Source: Chryseobacterium sp. YIM B08800 | GTDB lineage: Bacteria; Bacteroidota; Bacteroidia; Flavobacteriales; Weeksellaceae | Direction of reading: 5' to 3' | Assembly: GCF_026163565.1 (NCBI RefSeq) | Contig: NZ_JAPDKN010000017.1 | Span: 1 to 57,807, forward strand | DNA length: 57,807 bases | Part shown: positions 1 to 8,087 of the stretch, piece by piece | How positions within the stretch are numbered: the stretch's first letter is position 1 | How the letters are laid out: each line of letters begins with the position of its first letter | The notes under the pieces: model-generated | What the model saw: only the letters and a program-made list of their open reading frames with translations | Databases searched by the model: none | What the model was told of the DNA's origin: nothing | Position numbers and translations under genes: made by a program

Positions 1-45
1 AATGAGATTCTTCACTGCGCTATGCTTCGTTCAGAATGACAGAAA
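1..45. repeat. Dispersed intergenic repeat, partial
   Basis: The left edge holds a motif of the form GATTCTTCA..CGTTCAGAATGACA. Bacteroidetes genomes often carry this in many intergenic copies. A related element with both arms lies at about 49950-50030, and a related core is embedded in the coding region at about 14837-14860. It lies just downstream of the YfhO gene stop on the minus strand. The element may continue left of the window. Confidence 0.5.
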
Positions 46-46
46 T

Positions 47-2596
47 TTACACAGATTTGTCAATTGAGATTTCAACTTGTTTTTTATCTTTTTTTCGGTA
101 AATAAAATAAATTCCGAAAGCACTCAATGCGATGAATAATCCGAAGCAAAGAAGAGAAATCCATTTTCCGGTTTCGATGACTTGCGGTTCAAAAATCATT
201 TTAATATGATGGTTTCCTGCCGGAACGTGTACTGCACGCAATAAATAATCGGCTTTGATGTATGGAACTTCTTTTTCATCAACAAAAACTTTCCAGCCAT
301 GAGGATAATAAATTTCAGAGAAAACGGCTAATTGCGGAGTTTTAGACTGAGATTTGAATTCCAATTCATTCGCTTCATATTTTGTTAAATTAATTGTAGC
401 GGTTGAATCTGCCTGAACTGGTCTGTTATTGAAATATGATTTGTCGGAAGCATTAATAACAGCGGTTTTCTTACTGTCGATTTCTCCGATATATTTAATT
501 TCTTCATTTGGAGTGTTTACAAATTTTAAATCACTTACAAACCATGCATTTCCATTGGCTTTAGGGTTCGGAACAACTTGTGGCTCTCCCGGATTTCCAA
601 AAATCATGTACTTGGTGTTGAGTAAATTCAGAATTTTTGGAGTTTTTATGCTGTCGGGTTGTACGATATATTTATTTAATAGATCGTCATATCTTCTCAG
701 TTTCACCGCATGATAACCTCCGATAGAAGCTTTGAAATAAGAAGTGTTGGTTTCGCTGGTAGTTCCTAAAACCTGATTGTAAATTCGGTAATGTTTTTTA
801 TCCTTTTCAGCAATTGTTTCCAAAGTTTTGTTCACAGGAATACTTGCTAAAATCGATTGTAAGTTGGCATTATCGCCTACTTTTTCAGCTAAATAATCTG
901 ATCCTTCAGTCTGGAAAGGGTTTTCAGCGAAGATCTTATCTACATAATTATCATCATTTAAATAACGCTTATTAACCGTCCAAAGATCAAATAAACTCAC
1001 CAATCCAATAATAACCAAAGCGATGTTTTGATTTAGTTTTTGTTTTAAAGCAAAGAATAAAACGGCTACCGTAATTCCAACATACACTAATGCTTTGATA
1101 GCGTCTGTTCTGAACATACTGAAACGTTCATCAACCAGATAATCGAGCAGGAAAGGTGGTAAATATACTTTTTCGTTATCCGTTGCAAAACCTAAAATTG
1201 ATTTTCCAAAAATAATTAAGATTAAAGTTAAACCTAAAGTTCCACCTCCAACATACGTAAGGATTTTCTTTTTGTAGTCTTCTTCTAAAGTTTCACTATT
1301 GAAAAATCTGTATAATCCGATAATTGCAATTAACGGGAATAACAATTCCACAACAACCAAAATAGAAGATGGCGCTCTGAATTTGCTATAAAACGGAACG
1401 TATTCTATAAAGAAGTCTGAAAGCGGCATGAAGTTGCTTCCCCAAGCCAATAATATGGTTAGAATTGTAGCACCTAAGATCCAGTAACGGTATTTTTTTG
1501 AGGCAAAAAAGAATCCTAAAAGTGCCAAGAAACAAACAATGGCACCTTGATAAGCCGGTCCGGAAGTTCCCGGTTGGTCTCCCCAATATGTTAAACTTCC
1601 AAATCCTTTAGAAATTCGGTCGTACTCGGCTTGAGAAGTTACATTATCCTGAACAAGCTGCTGTACTTTTTCCATCATCTCTTTTCCTTCAGGTTCCTGG
1701 CTTCCGCCTCCCATCAATCTTGGAATAAATAGATTTAAAGTTTCCAGCTGGCCGTAGCTCCACATCAAGATACTTTCTTTGTCCATTCCGGTATTTCCGG
1801 CAGTATGGGTCTCGGTATTCAGAATCTGTTTTCCTCTTACTGTTTCTTTAATATATTCGGAGTTTGCCATGATTCTTTGAGAATTCATTCCAACTCCGAT
1901 TGCTAAAGCCGAAGCTATAATTCCTGATGAAATTAAAAAATGTTTCATCGGAACTTTCTTTTTTATTGCTCTTACTAATTCAGAAATAAATAAAAATCCT
2001 AAACCTAAGAACAGATAATACGTCATTTGCGGATGGTTTGCAGCAACCTGTAATCCGAAGAAAAGGGTAGTGACAATAAATCCGAGAACGTATTTTTTGC
2101 GGATATAAACCAATAAAATTCCGGCTAAAAGCGGTGCGAAATATTCTATGGTGTTTACTTTTCCGTTGTGTCCGGCTGCAATAATGATGTAAAAATAGGT
2201 GGAGAGCCCGAAAAATGTGGCTCCCAAAAGGGCGTATTTCCAGTTTCGGACGGCAACCATTCCTAACAGGAAAAATCCTGAGAACAATAAAAACAGATAA
2301 TTAACCGGCCTTGGCAAAATATTCAGGTAGCTGTCAACTTTTTTAATGATATCGCCTTCAAAACGGCTTCCCATTTGATAAGTCGGCATTCCGCCAAACA
2401 TAGAATCGCTCCAGTAGGTTTCTTTGTCGAAGTTGTTTCGATAATCAATCAACTCTTTTGCGCCACCACGATACTGTACAATATCATGCTGAAAAAGCTG
2501 TTTTCCTGTAAAAACAGGAGTAGAATATAAAAATGCTAAAACTAAAAATGCAATTAAAGAAATTGCAATGTATATAACGTTTTTGTTTTTTGCCAT
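47..2596 (-). CDS. YfhO family polytopic membrane protein
   Basis: This 849-residue protein has an N-terminal membrane segment (about residues 7-27) and about ten more hydrophobic helices up to about residue 540. A large soluble domain follows, then a last helix near residues 815-835 and a basic tail. The size, the long loop after the first helix containing YWSDSMFGGMPTYQ, and the C-terminal region ending in a helix match the bacterial YfhO family. These are GT-C-like membrane proteins linked in Gram-positives to glycosylation of lipoteichoic acid. The role in Flavobacteria is not established, though transfer of sugars from lipid carriers is plausible. The ATG start is followed directly by a lysine/asparagine-rich N-terminus and the first helix. 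Confidence 0.85.
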   Translation of the reverse strand: MAKNKNVIYIAISLIAFLVLAFLYSTPVFTGKQLFQHDIVQYRGGAKELIDYRNNFDKETYWSDSMFGGMPTYQMGSRFEGDIIKKVDSYLNILPRPVNYLFLLFSGFFLLGMVAVRNWKYALLGATFFGLSTYFYIIIAAGHNGKVNTIEYFAPLLAGILLVYIRKKYVLGFIVTTLFFGLQVAANHPQMTYYLFLGLGFLFISELVRAIKKKVPMKHFLISSGIIASALAIGVGMNSQRIMANSEYIKETVRGKQILNTETHTAGNTGMDKESILMWSYGQLETLNLFIPRLMGGGSQEPEGKEMMEKVQQLVQDNVTSQAEYDRISKGFGSLTYWGDQPGTSGPAYQGAIVCFLALLGFFFASKKYRYWILGATILTILLAWGSNFMPLSDFFIEYVPFYSKFRAPSSILVVVELLFPLIAIIGLYRFFNSETLEEDYKKKILTYVGGGTLGLTLILIIFGKSILGFATDNEKVYLPPFLLDYLVDERFSMFRTDAIKALVYVGITVAVLFFALKQKLNQNIALVIIGLVSLFDLWTVNKRYLNDDNYVDKIFAENPFQTEGSDYLAEKVGDNANLQSILASIPVNKTLETIAEKDKKHYRIYNQVLGTTSETNTSYFKASIGGYHAVKLRRYDDLLNKYIVQPDSIKTPKILNLLNTKYMIFGNPGEPQVVPNPKANGNAWFVSDLKFVNTPNEEIKYIGEIDSKKTAVINASDKSYFNNRPVQADSTATINLTKYEANELEFKSQSKTPQLAVFSEIYYPHGWKVFVDEKEVPYIKADYLLRAVHVPAGNHHIKMIFEPQVIETGKWISLLCFGLFIALSAFGIYFIYRKKDKKQVEISIDKSV

Positions 2597-2659
2597 CTTG
2601 GTTATTAAGTAGATTTTATTTTAGATGTTGTAAAGATTCAAAATAATATTTAAATAAAA

Positions 2660-2887
2660 CTATCTTTTCTCTTTCACCTCTTCATAGTCCACAGTTTCTG
2701 CGTCCCACTTTACTTTTTTCTCAATATTCACTTTTGAGTTTTTGGTTTCCTGCTGTTGATTGTTATTGGGTTTGAATCCCATGAAATTATAAAACTTTTT
2801 GAAGAAAATTCGCTTCAAAATATTCCAGACAAAAAAAATAACAATGGTTGCGAGAACGATCTCAAAAATTCCTTTGATAAAAGACAT
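2660..2887 (-). CDS. DUF4834-like small membrane protein
   Basis: This 75-residue protein has one hydrophobic helix (about residues 7-28) followed by a basic stretch and a polar, charged tail ending in lysine and arginine. The pattern resembles the small DUF4834 proteins of Flavobacteria; the assignment rests on recalled similarity only. It lies 63 bases upstream of the YfhO gene on the same strand and could be co-transcribed with it. The function is unknown. Confidence 0.6.
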   Translation of the reverse strand: MSFIKGIFEIVLATIVIFFVWNILKRIFFKKFYNFMGFKPNNNQQQETKNSKVNIEKKVKWDAETVDYEEVKEKR

Positions 2888-2910
2888 ATTACTTTTTATT
2901 TAATAATTGA

Positions 2911-2973
2911 AAGTTTAAGGTTTTAAGTTGTAGAATCTCAGCTCTAAAACTTTCGGACACTCAAACCCTAAAA
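2911..2973. repeat. Heptad-periodic intergenic palindrome
   Basis: The stretch reads as consecutive 7-base units (AAAGTTT, AAGGTTT, TAAGTTG, TAGAATC and so on). The second half (TAAAACT, ..ACTCAAA, CCCTAAA) is roughly the inverted complement of the first. The element fills the gap between the DUF4834-like gene and the lipoprotein gene. It belongs to the same family as the elements at 4846, 5280, 7056, 20146, 30492, 39123 and 48003. Confidence 0.55.
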
Positions 2974-2974
2974 C

Positions 2975-4021
2975 CTATTTAGATGAAGGGTTTACCATTA
3001 CAGAAGAGTTTGAAACACTTTTCATAGACTGAGATTGTTTTCCGTCTGAAATAGTTTCTACCTGCGTTGTTTTTACACTGATGTTTTGGTTGTTAATCCA
3101 GCCTGTATTTTGATCAAACTTGATAGTTCCGTTTTGAGACAATTCACTGCTCATGCTGTGCGTCATCGAACCTTGAGATTTTTTCTCTTCTTTTTTAGGA
3201 ATTCCACCAGTGATTGAAATTTCTACAATTCCGTTTCCTGCGCTTTTCAATGTATAGTTTGAAGTCACTTTAATTTTTCCTGCCTCGTCTGCATTTTCAG
3301 AAGTACTCCATTTATCACCGATTTTAGCTCCTTTTTTAGGAATTACCGAAAGATTTTTTTCAAACTGATCTTTCAATACTTTTTCGTTGAAACTTTCTTT
3401 AAGGCTTGCTACTACACTTGCTCTTTGGTTAGCATCTTTAACTAGATTCTTCAAAGCATCAGATATTTTTGTGTACACTGCTTCAAATCCGGTGATAGAA
3501 ATTACGTTTCCTTTTGTATCCATCTTCATGTTCAGCTTATTTCCGGTAAGTGCTTTGTTTACATTCCAGATCATTTTCAGGTTGTCTTCTTTCGGAATTG
3601 GTAATTTTGTATCTACAACAACCGTTTTACCTTGTGCAGACTGAGAATTTCTCTTTCCGATCAGATTAATGGTCATATCGTAAACGTTTCCTTTGATATC
3701 ATTTACGGTGAAGCTCATTTCGTCAGTAGATTCGCTGGTTCCGGTCATGGTTTTCCCTTGTGGATCAGTCATTGTTTTGGTATCTCTCTGATAAGTTGTT
3801 AAAGGATATGTTTTTCCTTTTTCAAGCTTAAAAGTTTGTTTGAAAACTCCCAAAGAATCTTTGATTGCCGCATCTGCTTTTACTTCTTTTATAGAATCTG
3901 CGGGAACTTCTACAGTAATGGTTTTTCCTGTTTTAGGATCTACTTTAGTGACTGTTGCTGTTTCCTTTTTACATGAAACAAGTGCTATTGAGATAAGCGC
4001 TAATGCTGCTATATTTTTCAT
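2975..4021 (-). CDS. DUF6263 family lipoprotein
   Basis: This 348-residue protein has a lipoprotein signal peptide whose lipobox ends in VSCKK, with the lipidated cysteine at about residue 17. The mature part is rich in beta-strand-like, Thr/Lys/Ser-rich sequence. It contains a segment around residues 215-245 (KKGAKIGDKWS) typical of DUF6263 proteins of Bacteroidetes. It is expected to be anchored in the envelope, with unknown function. The ATG start gives a standard signal peptide. A strong stem-loop sits at 4051-4077 in its upstream region. Confidence 0.75.
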   Translation of the reverse strand: MKNIAALALISIALVSCKKETATVTKVDPKTGKTITVEVPADSIKEVKADAAIKDSLGVFKQTFKLEKGKTYPLTTYQRDTKTMTDPQGKTMTGTSESTDEMSFTVNDIKGNVYDMTINLIGKRNSQSAQGKTVVVDTKLPIPKEDNLKMIWNVNKALTGNKLNMKMDTKGNVISITGFEAVYTKISDALKNLVKDANQRASVVASLKESFNEKVLKDQFEKNLSVIPKKGAKIGDKWSTSENADEAGKIKVTSNYTLKSAGNGIVEISITGGIPKKEEKKSQGSMTHSMSSELSQNGTIKFDQNTGWINNQNISVKTTQVETISDGKQSQSMKSVSNSSVMVNPSSK

Positions 4022-4050
4022 ATGGAATTTTCTTATTTCTTTAAGGTCAT

Positions 4051-4077
4051 ATGAAATCGAATTGCTCTCGATTTCAT
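4051..4077. other. Perfect 10-bp stem-loop
   Basis: ATGAAATCGA and TCGATTTCAT form a perfect 10-bp stem around a 7-base loop. It lies between the end of the rlmB-like gene and the start of the lipoprotein gene, both on the minus strand. No T-run follows on either strand close enough to make it a clear terminator. It could act as a processing site, a 5'-UTR structure or a weak terminator. Confidence 0.5.
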
Positions 4078-4098
4078 TAAATAATTTTAAAAGGTGAA

Positions 4099-4839
4099 TT
4101 AAATTTTTGTGATTTTCTGTCTCATTGCTTCATATAAAATAGCTCCACAAGCTACAGAAACATTCAATGATTGTGTTTTTCCTTCTATCGGAAGCTTTAT
4201 TTTTTCGTCTGAATGATGCAACACTTCTTTAGAAATTCCGGTTTCTTCATTTCCCATTACAATGGCGCAAGGTTCAGTAAAATCAACGTCGTAAATCAAT
4301 TTTTGTGCCTTTTCAGTGGCAGAAAATACTGAAATTCCACTTTGTTGTAGGAAATCTACAACGTGAGCCAGATTTGTTTCTTTACAAATTTTGATATTAT
4401 ACATCGCTCCGGCTGAAGTTTTTATCGCATCAGAATTTACGGGTGCGCCTCCTTTTTCAGGAATTACAACCGCATCTATTCCTACACATTCTGCAGTTCT
4501 ACAAATTGCTCCGAAGTTTCTTACATCGGTTAATCTGTCTAAAATTAAAATGAATGGCGTTTTACCTTCTTCAAATAATTCAGGAACAATATTTTCTATT
4601 CTGTGAAACGGAACATCAGAAATAAAAGCTACTACACCTTGGTGGTTTTTTCTTGTAAAACGGTTAAGTTTCTCTACAGGAACGTAGTTGGGACGTATTT
4701 TATTTTTTGCTAAAATAGCTTTCAGTTCCGCATAAATCTCTCCCTGCAATGCATTTTGTACAAAAATTTTGTCAATAGTTTTTCCAGCTTCAATAGCTTC
4801 CAATACGGGACGAAGCCCAAAAATAAAATCGTCTTTCAT
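4099..4839 (-). CDS. rlmB: 23S rRNA (guanosine-2'-O)-methyltransferase, RlmB/TrmH family
   Basis: This 246-residue SpoU-type SPOUT methyltransferase has an N-terminal substrate-binding domain (about residues 3-75, beginning with FIFGLRPVLEAI) and a C-terminal knotted catalytic domain. The three family motifs are visible: LDRLTDVRNFGAICRTAE (about residue 100), VMGNEETGIS (about 195) and LPIEGKTQSLNVSVA (about 216). RlmB methylates the 2'-O of G2251 in 23S rRNA using S-adenosylmethionine. The exact target nucleotide is inferred from the family. The length is normal. Confidence 0.88.
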   Translation of the reverse strand: MKDDFIFGLRPVLEAIEAGKTIDKIFVQNALQGEIYAELKAILAKNKIRPNYVPVEKLNRFTRKNHQGVVAFISDVPFHRIENIVPELFEEGKTPFILILDRLTDVRNFGAICRTAECVGIDAVVIPEKGGAPVNSDAIKTSAGAMYNIKICKETNLAHVVDFLQQSGISVFSATEKAQKLIYDVDFTEPCAIVMGNEETGISKEVLHHSDEKIKLPIEGKTQSLNVSVACGAILYEAMRQKITKI

Positions 4840-4845
4840 ATGTAT

Positions 4846-4880
4846 AGTTCAACGTTTAAGGTTTAAAGTTCAATGTTAAA
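4846..4880. repeat. Heptanucleotide array, left arm
   Basis: Five consecutive 7-base units read AGTTCAA, CGTTTAA, GGTTTAA, AGTTCAA and TGTTAAA on the plus strand. They are the inverted counterpart of the seven units at 5280-5328. Together the two arrays bracket the four-helix-bundle gene as inverted repeats. Confidence 0.65.
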
Positions 4881-4889
4881 ATAGATTTG

Positions 4890-5279
4890 TTATTTAAACT
4901 TTGTCCCTTTCAAGTCTGTATTCTTTAAATAATTAATAAATGAGCCTATTTTTCTGCTCAGTAATTCTGTCTGTTCTTTTAAATTTTCAAATTTTTCAGG
5001 AGTAATAAAATTCCTGTCAAATACTCTGTATAATTGCGATCTGGTTTCTCCACATGATGCTTTCTCAATAGAAAGGAAGTTGATGAATTCTTTATTTCCA
5101 TTTCTTTCAAATCCTTCAGCAATGTTATCCATGATTGAACCTGATGAACCATCAATCTGATTGCTAAGTCTAAAGTTGTTTTTAAGATTTGTAGTTTCAA
5201 TAATTTCAAAAATCTCAGCGCATAAAATTCTAGATAATTTCCATATCTCCAAATCTTCGAATTTGTTGATTGTCGCCAT
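4890..5279 (-). CDS. Four-helix-bundle protein (23S rRNA-IVS / Avd-like family)
   Basis: This 129-residue protein matches the four-helix-bundle family first found in 23S rRNA intervening sequences. The N-terminal signature [18 protein letters not shown], the middle segment [25 protein letters not shown] and the motif GETRSQLYR are all present. The same fold occurs in Avd, the accessory protein of diversity-generating retroelements, and it binds nucleic acid. There is no rRNA, reverse transcriptase or variable repeat nearby, so this copy stands alone. It is bracketed by inverted heptanucleotide arrays at 4846-4880 and 5280-5328, which suggests a mobile or recurrently inserted cassette. The cellular role is unknown. 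Confidence 0.85.
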   Translation of the reverse strand: MATINKFEDLEIWKLSRILCAEIFEIIETTNLKNNFRLSNQIDGSSGSIMDNIAEGFERNGNKEFINFLSIEKASCGETRSQLYRVFDRNFITPEKFENLKEQTELLSRKIGSFINYLKNTDLKGTKFK

Positions 5280-5328
5280 AACTTTAAACTTTAAACTTTA
5301 AACTTTAAACTTCAAACCTTGAACCTTA
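5280..5328. repeat. Heptanucleotide array, right arm
   Basis: There are seven consecutive 7-base units in perfect phase: four AACTTTA, then AACTTCA, AACCTTG and AACCTTA. They start at the base next to the start codon of the four-helix-bundle gene. Read on the minus strand they give GTTYRAR units, the inverse of the array at 4846-4880. Confidence 0.7.
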
Positions 5329-5796
5329 ATACTTTTCTCCTAAAATTGCTCTTTTCTGCGCCATTGCGTAGCCATAGTGCAGACTTTCGTGCATGTTGTT
5401 AAAAATAATTGCATCTTGAATACTCTTCAGATCCATCCCAAAACTTGTAGTGTATGGTGTGTAATCTGAAAAGAAATCACTATCGAAATCTTTCATTAAA
5501 GTTTTTGAAGTTTCGGTCAGTAAAAATTCTAAATCTTCTACTTCAGATCTTTGAACATTCAGATTCGGTAACGTTCCTTTTTTGTACGTTTCAATCCAAT
5601 ATTTATCAATTCTGAAAGGATTTCCACTCAGGTAATAATGCAACAATTGCTGTGTAGCAACGGTGTGAGCAATATTCCAATAGATATTGTTATTAAAACC
5701 ATCAGGGATTAATAAAAGATCTTCGTGAGAAGTATCCTGCAGAATATCTAAAAGGTTTTTTCTAACCTGTCGGTGAGCTTGAAAATGATAATTCAT
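5326..5796 (-). CDS. DinB family protein
   Basis: This 156-residue protein is predicted to be helical and of typical DinB/YfiT-like length. Candidate metal-ligand histidines are visible in NIAHTVATQQ (about residue 48) and NNMHESLHYGY (about 138), spaced as in the DinB four-helix-bundle superfamily. Such proteins are putative metal-dependent hydrolases or thiol transferases; no substrate can be assigned. It has its own good promoter (5816-5846) and is divergent from the MoxR gene. Confidence 0.8.
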   Translation of the reverse strand: MNYHFQAHRQVRKNLLDILQDTSHEDLLLIPDGFNNNIYWNIAHTVATQQLLHYYLSGNPFRIDKYWIETYKKGTLPNLNVQRSEVEDLEFLLTETSKTLMKDFDSDFFSDYTPYTTSFGMDLKSIQDAIIFNNMHESLHYGYAMAQKRAILGEKY

Positions 5797-5815
5797 TTTA
5801 CAATATTTTAATCGT

Positions 5816-5846
5816 CAAAAATAGTTTAATAAACTGAAAATGACAA
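5816..5846 (-). promoter_or_regulatory. Bacteroidetes-type promoter for the DinB gene
   Basis: On the minus strand, TTG (5844-5846), a 20-base spacer and TATTTTTG (5816-5823) match the -33/-7 promoter with its usual spacing. The G of the -7 box lies 19 bases before the start codon, giving a short leader of about 16 bases. Confidence 0.65.
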
Positions 5847-6047
5847 TTCTTGACCGAAGCAATGATAGAAAATTTATAGATTTTTATGAAATAAGTGATT
5901 TTGTTGAGATAAATTTATTAAAAGACCGATTATTAACCTTACATTTAAGAAAGAAGATTTAACAAACTTTAACTCAAATATGGCATTAATTGTGTTGATT
6001 AGTGCAAGTATTTATCAGAAATTTACCCATTATTTTAATTCAAACTA

Positions 6048-7052
6048 ATGTCAGATTCATATCAAGCAGAAGACATCCGTCAATTGACCGAAAAGGTTAA
6101 AGAACAGAATTATTTTTTTAATCTTTTGAGGCAGGAAATCAATAAAGCGATTATTGGTCAACATTACATGATTGACCGACTTTTGATAGGTCTTTTAGGG
6201 AATGGTCACGTTTTGCTGGAAGGTGTTCCCGGTTTGGCAAAAACTTTAGCGATAAAGACTTTGGCAGAAGCTGTTCACGGTGAGTTTTCAAGAATTCAGT
6301 TTACACCCGATTTGCTTCCTGCAGATGTGGTGGGAACAATGATTTACAATATCAAAGAAAATGATTTTTCGATAAAAAGAGGTCCTGTTTTTGCGAATTT
6401 TGTTTTGGCAGATGAGATCAACCGAGCTCCGGCAAAAGTGCAGTCGGCTCTTTTGGAAGTAATGCAGGAAAAACAGGTGACCATTGGTGACGAAACCATG
6501 CCTTTACCAAAACCTTTTTTGGTTTTAGCCACTCAAAACCCAATCGATCAGGAAGGAACTTATCTTTTACCTGAAGCTCAAAGCGACCGTTTTATGCTGA
6601 AATGTAAAATCGATTATCCTGAATTTGAAGATGAAAGAAAGGTGATGAGAATGGTTTCTACTTCGCATCAACCTGAAATTAAACAGGTGATTTCATTACA
6701 GAATATTGTTGAAGCAAAAGCAATTGTTAATCAGATTTATTTAGACGAAAAGATTGAGAAATATATTCTGGATATGGTTTTTGCAACCCGTTATCCTGAA
6801 AAATATGGTCTCTCTGAATTGAAAAATTATATAAGTTTTGGAGCTTCACCAAGAGCATCAATCAACTTAGCTATTGCTTCAAGAGCGTATGCTTTTTTGA
6901 AAGGAAGAGCTTTTGTAATTCCTGAAGATGTAAGAGCTTTAGCACAGGATGTTTTAAGACACAGAATCGGGCTTACTTTTGAAGCAGAAGCCGAAGAAAT
7001 TACTTCCGAAGAAATTGTAAACAGAATTTTAGCGAAAATTCAAGCACCCTAA
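6048..7052 (+). CDS. MoxR family AAA+ ATPase
   Basis: This 334-residue ATPase has Walker A GVPGLAKT (residues 59-66), Walker B VLADEIN (about 122-128), the sensor-1 region ATQNP (about 164) and the C-terminal lid domain. MoxR ATPases act with VWA-domain partners in folding or activation of protein complexes. Here it opens a Bat operon with DUF58, BatA, BatB, BatC and BatD genes, the arrangement linked to aerotolerance and stress resistance in Bacteroidetes. The ATG start gives a family-typical length. A heptad palindrome separates it from the next gene. Confidence 0.93.
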   Translation: MSDSYQAEDIRQLTEKVKEQNYFFNLLRQEINKAIIGQHYMIDRLLIGLLGNGHVLLEGVPGLAKTLAIKTLAEAVHGEFSRIQFTPDLLPADVVGTMIYNIKENDFSIKRGPVFANFVLADEINRAPAKVQSALLEVMQEKQVTIGDETMPLPKPFLVLATQNPIDQEGTYLLPEAQSDRFMLKCKIDYPEFEDERKVMRMVSTSHQPEIKQVISLQNIVEAKAIVNQIYLDEKIEKYILDMVFATRYPEKYGLSELKNYISFGASPRASINLAIASRAYAFLKGRAFVIPEDVRALAQDVLRHRIGLTFEAEAEEITSEEIVNRILAKIQAP

Positions 7053-7055
7053 TCG

Positions 7056-7140
7056 CAATTTGAAAATTTGAGAATGTAGAAATTTGAAAATTATCATCTT
7101 TCTCACTTTCAAATTCTCAAATTAGCACATTTTCAAATTG
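7056..7140. repeat. Heptad-periodic palindrome inside the Bat operon
   Basis: CAATTTGAAAAT..AATTTGAGAAT on the left pairs with ATTCTCAAATT..ATTTTCAAATTG on the right, so transcripts could fold into a long imperfect hairpin. The sequence has the same 7/8-base periodicity as the other intergenic palindromes in this window. It fills the whole gap between the MoxR and DUF58 genes and could alter mRNA stability or partially terminate transcription. Confidence 0.6.
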
Positions 7141-7143
7141 ATT

Positions 7144-8007
7144 ATGCAAATAAAAGATATTGTAAAAAAGGTCAAGCAAATAGAAATCCGTACCAGAAGG
7201 AAAACGGAAGCTACTTTGATGGGGCAATATCACAGTGCTTTTAAAGGACAGGGAATGACGTTTTCTGAAGTTCGCCCTTACCAATTCGGAGATGAAATTC
7301 GTAGGATTGACTGGAATAAAACGGCTCGTTTTCGTGAACCTTTCGTCAAAGTGATGGAAGAGGAAAGAGAATTGACCATGATGATTTTGGTTGATATTTC
7401 TGCATCAATGGATTACGGTACGAAGACCCAGTTGAAAAGAGAATATGTTGCAGAAATTGCAGCAAGTTTAGGATTTTCGGCAGCGGGAAATAATGATAAA
7501 GTAGGATTGATTTTATTTGCCGATAAAGTATATAAAGTGATTCCGCCACAGAAAGGAAGGAAGCATGTTTTATCGATGATCAGTCATATTTTGACAGCTG
7601 AATATGTTCCTACAGAATCAAAAATTGATAAAGCTTTAGAATATATGATGGGGATTTTTAAAAGAAAGTCTCTTGTGTTTTTGCTTTCGGATTTTGAGGA
7701 TGATTACGATTCTAAAATTCTGAGAGTAGCTTCTAAGAAACACCAACTTTTGGGAATGAGAATTTATGACGAAAAAGATAACGAAATTCCCGATGTAGGT
7801 TACACTTTGCTATACGATGCTGAAACAGGAAATCAGGTTTGGGCAAATACTTCAAGTGCAAGATGGCGATACACTTTTGCTGAAGCACAAAAACAGAAAC
7901 AAAGAAATCTGGAAGAAGATTTTGCCAATTCTTCCGCCGAGTTTATGAACATCAATACCGGAGAAGATTACTCAAAAATGTTGTATAATTATTTTCAGAA
8001 AAAATAA
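7144..8007 (+). CDS. DUF58 domain protein of the Bat operon
   Basis: This protein of about 287 residues has the DUF58 signature GMTFSEVRPYQFGDEIRRIDWN (about residues 38-59) and a VWA-like fold with the MIDAS-type sequence DISASMD (about 83-89). DUF58 proteins almost always accompany MoxR ATPases. It is predicted to be cytosolic and probably acts with the preceding ATPase. I chose the ATG at 7144 over the in-frame TTG two codons upstream, because the TTG lies inside the intergenic palindrome. Confidence 0.9.
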   Translation: MQIKDIVKKVKQIEIRTRRKTEATLMGQYHSAFKGQGMTFSEVRPYQFGDEIRRIDWNKTARFREPFVKVMEEERELTMMILVDISASMDYGTKTQLKREYVAEIAASLGFSAAGNNDKVGLILFADKVYKVIPPQKGRKHVLSMISHILTAEYVPTESKIDKALEYMMGIFKRKSLVFLLSDFEDDYDSKILRVASKKHQLLGMRIYDEKDNEIPDVGYTLLYDAETGNQVWANTSSARWRYTFAEAQKQKQRNLEEDFANSSAEFMNINTGEDYSKMLYNYFQKK

Positions 8008-8020
8008 AATATTCAATAGG

Positions 8021-8070
8021 AGCGGACTTTAGTCCGCTTTACATGATAAAATAGAAAATAGGCTTTAGCC
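8021..8070. repeat. REP-like double-hairpin element
   Basis: Two small palindromes share a TTTA centre: AGCGGAC-TTTA-GTCCGCT (8021-8038) and GGC-TTTA-GCC (8061-8070), 22 bases apart. The higher GC content contrasts with the surroundings. This paired-hairpin form is like the REP elements mobilised by RAYT (TnpA-REP) transposases. No such transposase gene is in the window. It sits between two genes of the Bat operon. Confidence 0.6.
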
Positions 8071-8087
8071 AAAATTTAGTATTTAAA

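Noticed and set aside
4890..5279. Intervening sequence of a 23S rRNA gene
   Set aside because: The protein belongs to the IVS family, but no rRNA sequence flanks it.
5990..6047. Promoter of the MoxR gene
   Set aside because: A TTG and AT-rich sequence are present but no TAnnTTTG box at the right distance.
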